From positions 8,434,238 through 8,498,237 of the forward strand of contig NC_081137.1 in the NCBI RefSeq assembly GCF_958295425.1: a DNA stretch of 64,000 bases. The letters run 5' to 3'. Shown here piece after piece: positions 57,201-64,000 of this stretch. The stretch's first letter is position 1; every line of letters starts with the position of its first letter. Source of the stretch: Solea solea (Eukaryota > Chordata > Actinopteri > Pleuronectiformes > Soleidae). A program made the position numbers and the translations under genes. The notes under the pieces were generated by a model. That model was not told the origin of the DNA and made no database searches. It saw only the letters and a program-made list of their open reading frames with translations.

Positions 57201-57822
57201 GATACCCTCTGGTCTTGGTATTGTTTTGGTCTCGGTTTAGGCGGTCTTGACTACAATTCAGTGCCGTCACAGGAAGAGACGTCCGACACAAAAATAAAGC
57301 CAAACAATGCCAAACTGTAGATCAGTTAAAAATACTTAACAATCCTAAAAATGTAATCTAATCTCCAACAACTACCAGGGCCATTCCTAAAATGTCAATA
57401 TTTAACAGAGGAGTCTGGTGTATTTAGGGACAGCACCGCTGATTGCGAATGGCGAGCTGCATAAACTGTCCAGTAACTGTGTCAGACGGTGTCTGTGCTC
57501 CATAGACGTCCGACACAAGAATCAAGCCAAGTGCCGAACTGTAGATTACTTGAAAATACCTAATAATCCTAAAAATGTGGGTTAATCTCCAACAATACCA
57601 GAGAAATGTCTAAAATCTCAATATTTAACAGAGGAGTCTGGTGTATTTAGCGACAGCAGTGCTGATCGCGAGTGGCGGGCGGCATCACAAACCCTGCTGC
57701 TGTGTCTCAGTCCAGTGACTGTCAGACGGAGTCTGTGCTCCGGTCAATATTTTGATTTAACTGATTCTAGTGATTCAGTTACACTGAAAACAACTGCTTT
57801 ACAAGTCACTAGTCACTTGTTT

Positions 57823-57853
<31 letters not shown>

Positions 57854-59677
57854 GTGTGTAAATGCATGCTTGTGGCATGTGCACATGGCTTTGTATTGTT
57901 GGATTGCAGTATTGTACTTAAAATGGTGGCGTTTCACTACATAAATGGGATCATTGATAATTATTGAAAATAACATCTGCATATCACAGTTGTGTTGACT
58001 TAACATTAGGCCTAAACCATTTCAGGGAACTTGATATCATACAGTGTAATTTGCAAATGCAATTTCAGGTTTATAATTGTGTATCTTCAATTTGATGATA
58101 CAATTTCATCTACAAATTAAGTATGATTTAAAACAGTTACATATTTCCCATTCTTTAGGTGACCGGTACTGACTTTGTGACCAGTCAGTACCAGTCATGT
58201 CAGTCCCTTCACAAAAGTTAAGGGAGTCTCAATCCTCTAATAGTGCAGTAACAGCCATCATACAATTGCTACACATAGTTTATTTCACCCAGTCTGTGAA
58301 AACATTTACAGTGAGTGAGCTCACATGACATAATATGTCTCTGTATTGTTCTGTCTGTAGTTGAAATGATACCTTGTAATATGTATTGACTGTAAACTGC
58401 GGCTAAACCCTAGTAAGCTGCTGTTCTTAAATTCATGCAAGTTATTGTGTAACTTCAACACTGGTCTGTTTTTTCCCCGTCTCGGTCTTGTCTCAACTTG
58501 GTCTTGGTCATGACTTGGTCTGTCTTGGTCATGCTCTTGGTCTTTTCTTGGTCTCGATACCCTCTAATCCTGTTGACTGTGGAAAGCCAATATGACATGG
58601 TTTTCCAGGTTGGCCAGACAATATCTGCACATCCCAGGGAGGGAGTTATGTGCAGCTGGACTCACTTACCGACACAGGTTTATTTATTTATTTTGTATTA
58701 ACAATACAGCACATTTAGCTTAACTACCAGCTGACATAAGCATCTTTTTTAAACAACAGGCTCATTGTTTAGTTTTGTTAGTGATTTTTTACACAAATTC
58801 ACTTAACTAATGTGCCACTTACGTATGAAATTTAAAATTTAAACTGAGAAAAGTATGTGCATTTCTGTTAGCCTATTTATTATTTAACATACAAGTTAGC
58901 CTGGCTAATGTCTGACTGCATCACACTCTAATTTGAGATGGAGTCTGAAAGGGGAGTAGTCACCTCCCATTTTCGAGAGGCATGACCAACAGACACAGAT
59001 GAAAATGCCCCTGTGCTGATAGACCTACAACCAATCAAACCAATGATCAGGACAACAAACATGCTTATTGTTGTTTTCTAGGAGTGATGGCTAACTAGTA
59101 ATGGTGATTACCAGCTTTTGCCTGTGGGAGCTCCATGGAGCAAGTCGCTTAAAATGGAAACAACAGCCAAAATGTAAAAAAGCTGCTCTTATGTGTATAC
59201 ATCCATGTTGGATGTCTTGACTTTGGCCTCATACATAAGACTCAGGGCAGCCAGAAACTCACCATGCCCACTGTCCAGAAATTCAGTGATGATAGCAGCA
59301 CTGCAGGGAGACCAGGGGCTGGTGCGGTTGATTTGAATAAGTGTGGGAGACATCATGTGGTTGTCCTGCAGTATCCCAAATACATCCTCACAATCCTTTA
59401 CATTGTCATGTGGCATGCTAAAAATGTGTCCTGCAGATACAGAACACAATATCAGATATGTGTCTATTATGAACATACACATGCTTTAATCTATGACCGT
59501 ACTCATGCATTCACACAGAAAAGTGGTGGTGTCTCCCAGCTCACCAAGTTCATGGGCAGTGGTGAAGGCTGAAGGCAGGCCATCATCTTCAATCACAGAA
59601 CAGCTTCTCTTGGGGTCACACATGGTGCCAACATCTGCCATGCCAAGAGTGTCACAGGTGGAGGCTCCACACAGATC
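50438..59677 (-). CDS. adamts15: ADAMTS15-type metalloproteinase, exons for the C-terminal 633 residues
   Basis: A secreted zinc metalloproteinase of the ADAMTS family (hyalectan-cleaving ADAMTS1/4/5/8/15 branch), acting in the extracellular matrix. Seven exons join in frame (1,902 nt). In order: end of the catalytic domain with the split zinc motif [12 protein letters not shown] and Met-turn MMSP (residues about 1-98), disintegrin-like domain (about 99-195), first thrombospondin repeat with CSRTCGGGV (about 197-251), Cys-rich domain (about 252-355), spacer (about 356-520), and two further thrombospondin repeats (from about 526 and 579), ending LDFCNERLC. Three TSP repeats and no PLAC domain fit ADAMTS15, as do the [16 protein letters not shown] and KPQELDFC stretches. 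Human ADAMTS15 has 950 residues, so roughly 320 N-terminal residues lie past 64,000. Introns are canonical. Whether this is the a or b teleost paralogue cannot be told. Confidence 0.9.
51357..51532 (-). CDS. adamts15: adamts15 exon: Cys-rich domain, second part
   Basis: 176 nt after a 1.83-kb intron. [58 protein letters not shown], then GTGAGT (phase 2). Confidence 0.93.
52090..53150. repeat. Possible MITE in adamts15 intron
   Basis: TATCACGTTATAACGTGATA near 52,130 is a perfect palindrome followed by TATTGTATAAACGTGAT. Near 53,104 the inverted TTATACAATATAGTATCACG TTATAA occurs. The two could be terminal inverted repeats of one element of about 1 kb. The interior has GGGGCTGTTCACACTTTGG, a word found in other fish repeats. 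Short open frames inside are not supported. Confidence 0.4.
53363..53535 (-). CDS. adamts15: adamts15 exon: Cys-rich domain, first part
   Basis: 173 nt after a 101-base intron. [52 protein letters not shown], then GTAATG. Contains a possible N-glycosylation site (NAT). Confidence 0.92.
53637..53814 (-). CDS. adamts15: adamts15 exon: first thrombospondin type-1 repeat
   Basis: 178 nt after a 94-base intron. [20 protein letters not shown], then [15 protein letters not shown], ending before GTATGA (phase 1). WxxW and CSRTCGGG are the canonical TSP1 features for C-mannosylation and O-fucosylation. Confidence 0.93.
53909..54192 (-). CDS. adamts15: adamts15 exon: disintegrin-like domain
   Basis: 284 nt after a 5.07-kb intron. 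Opens [20 protein letters not shown], then [31 protein letters not shown] and [18 protein letters not shown], ending VQNMK before GTAGCT. Phase 0. Confidence 0.92.
54200..54985. other. Intronic sequence, nothing recognised
   Basis: Part of the 5.07-kb adamts15 intron. A direct repeat ATTTGTTCCCACAAAATAGG occurs twice (54,915-54,935 and 54,958-54,978). Confidence 0.6.
54988..55200 (-). mobile_element. RTE-like LINE 3' end
   Basis: Plus-strand words CCATCCATCATCTACCACTT, GCCAATCTCAGCTGACATGG, GGCGGGGTACACCCTGGTCA, GTCGCAGTCCATCACAGGGC, CATGTTTTTGGACTAGG. This is the common teleost LINE 3' UTR ending in (ATGGATGG)n on the opposite strand, so the element reads minus. Confidence 0.65.
55611..55760. 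repeat. Foldback repeat
   Basis: CATCTAAAACATGCAGGACA...GGACCAGGA on the left is the inverse of TCCTGGTCC...GCCCTGCATGTTTTAGATG on the right (55,683-55,722). The following ACACACCTGATTCAAATGAA and TTATCAGGCTTTTGCAGAGC are words of a widespread teleost repeat, so two partial copies lie head to head. Confidence 0.65.
55765..57110. other. Intronic sequence with (TG)n
   Basis: Part of the large adamts15 intron. (TG)n at about 56,090-56,112. No exon-like sequence was found. Confidence 0.55.
57115..57260. repeat. (TCTTGG)n-like degenerate minisatellite, block 1
   Basis: Repeated GGTCTTGGTCTTGATCTCGG-type units. A second block with the same units lies at 58,475-58,565. Teleost DNA transposon remnants often carry such units at their ends; here they may bound a 1.45-kb unit. 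Confidence 0.6.
57260..57746 (+). repeat. Repeat family Y, tandem pair
   Basis: Two units (about 57,277-57,502 and 57,507-57,746) repeat GACGTCCGACACAA, GCC(A)AACTGTAGAT, TTAATCTCCAACAA, AACAGAGGAGTCTGGTGTAT, TTAG(G/C)GACAGCA and GTCTGTGCTCC. The same family is at 25.1 kb and inside the MITE at 26.4 kb. Confidence 0.7.
58475..58565. repeat. (TCTTGG)n-like degenerate minisatellite, block 2
   Basis: CTCGGTCTTGTCTCAACTTG followed by GTCTTGGTCATGACTTGGTC units and a TCGATACCCTCT end that also closes block 1 (TGATACCCTCT near 57,200). Confidence 0.6.
58566..59262. other. Intronic sequence, nothing recognised
   Basis: Remainder of the adamts15 intron up to the 59,263-59,430 exon. A (CA/TG)n block lies earlier at 57,829-57,853. 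No additional exon is needed by the reading frame. Confidence 0.6.
59263..59430 (-). CDS. adamts15: adamts15 exon: end of catalytic domain
   Basis: 168 nt after a 114-base intron. It opens [18 protein letters not shown], completing HExxHxxxxxHD, then [10 protein letters not shown] (Met-turn) and [21 protein letters not shown] sequence with a GTGAGT donor (phase 1). Confidence 0.92.
59545..59677 (-). CDS. adamts15: adamts15 exon: catalytic domain, first His/Glu of zinc motif
   Basis: 133 nt. The acceptor is TTTTGTCCAG and the exon opens [20 protein letters not shown], continues [20 protein letters not shown] and ends in TAHELG, with a GTGAGC donor (phase 1). The Cys pattern and AHEL match the ADAMTS catalytic domain. 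The upstream exon is outside the window. Confidence 0.92.
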
Positions 59678-60299
59678 CTGGACAAAACAGAAGTGAGCTG
59701 AACAGAGAAAGCTGGCAGATCACGGCACTTAATTAACTCACAGGCAATTCCCATCGAATGACTGGGCTTCTTCGACGCCCTTGTTATTTGCTTGGATCTT
59801 AGAACATAGAGACATGAAACATGAAAGTTGAGTAAGTAACAAAACAAAAAGCAAAAATTATGCTTTTAACAAGTCTGACTGTAAATGGTCTTTACTACTA
59901 TTGTAGTCTTGATGACCACTCAAAGCTGCTTTACACTACAGTTTTTGCCATTTCTCCATTCACTTGCACTTTCATACAGTGCATCTATGTGCAGCACATT
60001 TTCTATCATACATCTTTCATACCCATTTACACACTGTTGGCACAGCTGTCAGGTGCTGGGTTGAGTGTCTTCATTTGTGTTAATGGTGTAAATGATGAAG
60101 GTGGCCGCAAATAAATCAATGTATGGACCAGTCGGGAACCTTCAGGGCCTTCTATGCCTTCAGACAGAGAAGGCCCAACATTAATTCTGGACCAAAAAAT
60201 ATGAGTATTAAATAATTATATGAATTAATTAGTATTCATTAATTTATTATACATATATAATATATATTTAAAAAATATAATACATATAATATAATATAT

Positions 60300-61618
60300 A
60301 TTTTAATAAATCTATGTCTTCCATTATCTCTGGCCGATCGCATTAACTCAGTTAAGATGGTTATTCTTCCAAAATTTCTATACTTATTCCAGACAGTTCC
60401 TGTTTTCTTGCCAAAATCATATTTTAAAGAACTAGATAAATGTATTAGCACATTCATTTGGAATAAGACTATACCACGTGTATGCAAATCTGTCCTGGAG
60501 AAACGCAAAACAAATGGTGGTCTTGCACTGCCAAACTTTTTATATTATTATTGGGCAGCAAATATTCATAAAGTGATTGTCTGGGGGGCTCATACAGACA
60601 TCCAATTGTGAGAGGCACTCTACGTATATGGACCCAATTTTGTAAACACTTTGGCCTTACGCATGCTTCGGTGTCAATGCCTTTTATCGCCAATCCCCTT
60701 TTTAGACCCACTTTGTTAGATGCAGCTTTTCAGACTTGGTTTGGGAATGGCCTTCATTGTGTAGGGGACCTATTCATTAATGGGCTGTTTTGACCAGTTT
60801 GTGAAAGAGTTCAACCTACTAAAGTCAAACCTCTTCAGGTACCTTCAAGTACGCAATTTCACTCGTACATATTTTCAATCATTCCCGCACAAACCTCCAG
60901 CCTGCCCACTTGATGAATGTCTGAAGCTTAAGCCAGGTTGTGTGTCTCATATATATCATTTACAGGACATGGAAGGTCATTCTCTCCACCATCTGAAAGA
61001 ACGGTGGGGTGAATTGAGCATGGGGCTTTCTGAGGAAACCTGGCAAAGAGCTATCAAAAGAGTACATACATCCTCAATTTGTGTGAGGCACGGATTGGTT
61101 CAATTTAAGATACTCAACCGCCTGCACCTGTGTGGCGTCAGACTGGCCCAGATATACCCCGGCTCAGATCCAAACTGCATCAGATGCCATCAGGCTCCTG
61201 CCACTCTGGGACACATGTTTTGGACATGCTCAAAACTACACACATTCTGGTCAGAGATTTTCAATACATTCTCTTATATTTGTAAAAAAAGAATTGAGCC
61301 AGATCCAGTTATCTCAGTATTTGGGGTTACCCCTAGCAACAGCGGGATATCGAAACATCATTCAGACTTCATAGCATTCTCAACATTACGAGCCCGCCGA
61401 CTTATCCTTTTTGGTTGGAAATCGACCACACCTCCATCCCATTCAAGTATGTATGTACTGTATGTATATTATATACGACGCACACTGGAGATGATATCCA
61501 TGTATGGCATTCATGCAATTGTGTCTATTAGTGCTGTCTGTTTCAACTGTTTTGTTTTGTCTTTTTTTTTTCTCACTACAGTTTTTTGAAAACTCAATAA
61601 AAAACAATTTGAAATAAA
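60300..61618 (+). mobile_element. L1-clade LINE, ORF2 C-terminus and 3' end
   Basis: Two frames with one shift near 60,600. The first reads MVILPKFLYLFQTVPVFLPK and NGGLALPNFLYYYWAANIHK; the second PFIANPLFRPTLLDAAFQTW, WGELSMGLSEETWQRAIKRV, CVRHGLVQFKILNRLHLCG and CIRCHQAPATLGHMFWTC. The last is the L1 C-terminal C-x2-C...H...C motif. The RT active site is upstream and missing. It ends in CTCAATAAAAAACAATTTG and an A-rich tail. This 5'-truncated copy lies in the presumed upstream adamts15 intron, opposite to the gene. Confidence 0.8.
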
Positions 61619-61984
61619 AAATCAATGTCATTTAATTTAATACAATACATTTAATACATTTTCTCTTATCTATGTTCTACAGTTAAGTTTACTGTCAAGT
61701 TCCCATCAGCAATGAAAGGGTTACTGTCCTGAAACATGTTATCCAATCAGAATCGTCCGTCTGGCTCATTCCTTGGTTAAGACTTCTCGAATCCCGGAGA
61801 AGGCCAAACTATGTGTTTTGATCTGGAGAGTGATGGGCAAATTGACCAATCACTGTTTGATTTTAAGTGGGCGGGCCAAAATAAAAGATCCTCGGCCTTC
61901 GTGAAATCCTAACAGTGCAAGTCTAACTGCAGACCACAGACACGCCCCCCAGTGCTGAGAGAGGTTAAGAGAGCGATGTTGTGG

Positions 61985-62130
61985 CTAGCCTGATAGCATC
62001 GCCTTCATCAAGGCGGCCTTTCACAGAAAAACTTCAAGTAATAAAAAATGGAAGTCCAACTCCAGAACTCGAATTAAAAGAAAAGGTTATGAGAGTGGAA
62101 AGGCATTTCAAGACCGAAAATTCTTATTAG
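61985..62130 (+). pseudogene. Possible hAT (ZMYM1-like) transposase N-terminal scrap
   Basis: A frame reads IASPSSRRPFTEKLQVIKNG, SPTPELELKEKVMRVERHFK. It resembles the PF..KL.I...GRPTP.L......RHF segment at the start of teleost ZMYM1-like hAT proteins. It stops after about 45 residues and no TTF zinc finger or hAT core follows. Confidence 0.35.
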
Positions 62131-62579
62131 TTGGAGATGTGCGCACAGTGTACTGAAAGCTGCACAGTGGAAACTACGGGCTGCATTTTGACTTCCGCAG
62201 GCTCAAGATTGAACTGACAGTCATGTACAAAGGAGCCCATCAGACCCTCTGCACTTTACGCTTTCAATTCATCGTACTGTTGCTTTTTTTCCGCGATTAT
62301 TTATTTTCTCTGCAATGATGGCTGAGGTGAAGTGTGGATTCTGTCTCTCAGAACCCTTTTGCCGAATCACAGGTTCCATACTGTAGTCACGTCATCTCTC
62401 TAAATAACCCGTTATTCCCTTTGTGTTTAGTACTGCTATGTTCTTGCATCTTGTACTGAACAGCTTCCATTTTATTTTTTCACTTTCCCTTGAGTAACAA
62501 AAGGTCAAAAGTTATGAAAACATTCCACTATTGTCCCTGTTGCAAAGATAAAAAAAACATTTAACATTTAATGATTTCA

Positions 62580-63943
62580 GGCCTGTGGCGTTGACATCTT
62601 TAGTTATGAAGAAGTTGGAGAAGCTCATTAAAAGTGAATATACATACAGGCCTCGTAGAGGTTTGGAGGACACCACTGTCACACTGTTACATCTTCTGTA
62701 TCGCCACCTTGAGGGATCAAAACTCAGGCAAGACTGTTGTTCATAGATTTCTGATTTACTTTTAACACTATCCAGCCACATCTGTTAGCAGAGAAGCTAA
62801 TCAGTCTTTTTAAATTGGATTTTAATCTTGTTGGTTGGATACTGGACTTCTTGACCAACAGGTCCCAGTGTGTGAAGGTAAATGGCTGCTTTTCAAATCA
62901 GCTCCAGTCCTCCTCTGGATCTCCGCAAGGATGCTGTCTCTCCCCATTACTTTACATTCTGCACACTAATGACTGTCTCAGCAACTATGCAAATAGACAC
63001 ATTCTTATTTGCTCTGTCATCGTGAGTCTTCTTGAAGGGGATGAGCTTCTTTATGGGCCTGTCATAGATGACCTTGTATCTTGGTGTGATGAATCCTTCC
63101 TCCAACTAAATGTGTCCAAAATAAAAGATATGATGGTCAGTTTTAGGAGGTCTAGTCCTTGTCCTGTATTAACCAGCATTAAAGGTGCAGATATTGAGCT
63201 GGTGAACAGCTCTAAATACCTGGGAGTGGCTGTGGATGATAAATGATGCTTTGATGCTCACGTTGCCTCCACAACAAAAAAGGTTCAGCAACCGCTCTAT
63301 TTCTTGAGGAAAATGTCATCTTTTAATGTCCGCTCAGAGATGATGACCCTCTTTTATAGAAGTTATATTGAATTGAAAGTTCTGTATTGTATAAGTGTTC
63401 AGAAAGGCATCTTTGATTTTGACACCAGAACAAATTGCAAATGCAAATCGTACTTGGCAATAAAGCTCTTCTGATTCTGATTCTGAAATGTGCAGATCAC
63501 CCTCTTCAGTCTGAATTTGTACTGTTGCCGCCAGGACGTCAGTGGAAGGTGCCTACTCTTCGGACTAAGAGATTTAAGGATTCCTTTGTCATTCAGGTGC
63601 TGAATAGCAGATCATTTATCAATGATTTGTAATTGCCAGGTGCTCATATTTATTGTTTACTGATTGTTCAGGCTGTGGAAACCTGCTTGGGCACCTTGCA
63701 CCTGCGCATTTTGCACTTTATGCGTCCATGCTGCTTATTTATTTATATATTATTATTTTTTTAATCATATTTTATCTTTACTATTGGTTCTTTTAAACTG
63801 CCATGATGTTTAGTCTGCCCATGATGTTATCTGTTGTTGTCCATCTGTGTATTATGTCTGAATATCTCTGTGTGTGCATCTTCCTGGTTGCAAACCTATT
63901 TTCCCCGCTTTGGGACAATAAAGATACCTTGACCTTGACCTTG
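62580..63943 (+). mobile_element. L2-like LINE, RT fragment with 3' end
   Basis: Starts FRPVALTSLVMKKLEK-like, then PRRGLEDTTVTLLHLLYRHL, ARLLFIDF, HLLAEKLISLFKLDFNLVGW, SQCVKVNGC and SSSGSPQGCCLSPLLYILHT. It then has DDLVSWCDESFLQLNVSKIK and ELVNSSKYLGVAVDDK. The end is HPLQSEFVLLPPGRQWKVPT and KDSFVIQVLNSRSFINDL, then TTTGGGACAATAAAGATACC and ACCTTG repeats. The catalytic FADD box is missing (see findings). Multiple stops at the 5' part. Confidence 0.8.
63365..63487 (+). mobile_element. Short LINE/SINE tail nested in the L2-like element
   Basis: Between the FYRSYIE and HPLQSEF parts of the L2-like protein lies about 120 bases ending TTGGCAATAAAGCTCTTCTG ATTCTG repeats. This is the 3' tail of another fish retroelement, so it probably inserted here. 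Confidence 0.45.
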
Positions 63944-64000
63944 CTAGCAGCTGCCTAGGTTATAGTAGACTTACACCACCAATGGGGTAAATGTAAATAT

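Overview
This is vertebrate nuclear DNA, almost certainly from a ray-finned (teleost) fish. It holds seven spliced coding exons of an ADAMTS15-type metalloproteinase on the minus strand, with canonical GT/AG sites and several introns of about 100 bases. The rest is dominated by repeat families typical of teleost genomes: Tc1/mariner, hAT, CACTA-like, Ty3/gypsy, L1, L2-like, I-like and R2-like LINEs, and a tRNA-derived SINE. No bacterial-type operon, rRNA, tRNA gene or CRISPR array was seen.

Layout. 1-2.2 kb: a SINE tail at the window edge, then a hAT-like element with a clear 8-bp target duplication. 2.2-8.8 kb: a decayed DDE transposase gene (3.8-6.4 kb) followed by two exons of an Ulp1/C48-type protease (7.8-8.05 kb), bracketed by a diverged inverted repeat. 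8.8-15.9 kb: no recognisable gene, but a MITE-like element with a perfect 41-bp inverted repeat. 15.9-17.7 kb: a Tc1/mariner relic with a SINE inside it, then the C-terminus of a LINE with a restriction-like endonuclease. 17.7-20.2 kb: two opposite-strand relics of a gene family that teleost annotations call SAMD3-like. 20.2-25.1 kb: rearranged Ty3/gypsy pieces, including an LTR invaded by a second hAT copy. 25.1-27.3 kb: a mosaic of repeats with two interlocked perfect inverted repeats. 28.0-32.8 kb: a decayed C2H2/Tnp2-like transposase followed on the same strand by a SAMD3-like gene, itself split by a hAT insertion. 33.5-34.3 kb: an interspersed repeat and an endogenous-retrovirus protease scrap. 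34.85-42.86 kb: an I-like LINE (ORF1, endonuclease, RT, RNase H), cut in two by a 3.6-kb Ty3/gypsy element with a 5-bp target duplication. 43.0-46.9 kb: an element with CACTC...GAGTG termini carrying a minus-strand C2H2 exon and another SAMD3-like gene. 49.4-50.2 kb: an L2-like LINE tail. 50.4-59.7 kb: the ADAMTS15 exons. 60.3-63.9 kb: L1 and L2-like LINE fragments in what is presumably the next upstream ADAMTS15 intron.

The ADAMTS15 exons join in frame (1,902 nt, 633 residues plus stop) from the zinc-binding end of the catalytic domain to the last thrombospondin repeat. The signal peptide, prodomain and first part of the catalytic domain lie beyond position 64,000. It is the only apparently intact host gene here.

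The most interesting system-level signal is that SAMD3-like genes recur four times, twice next to a C2H2/transposase-type reading frame, and once inside a unit with terminal inverted repeats. This suggests a gene carried by a DNA transposon rather than an ordinary host gene family. A second candidate is the pairing of a DDE transposase relic with a C48 protease.
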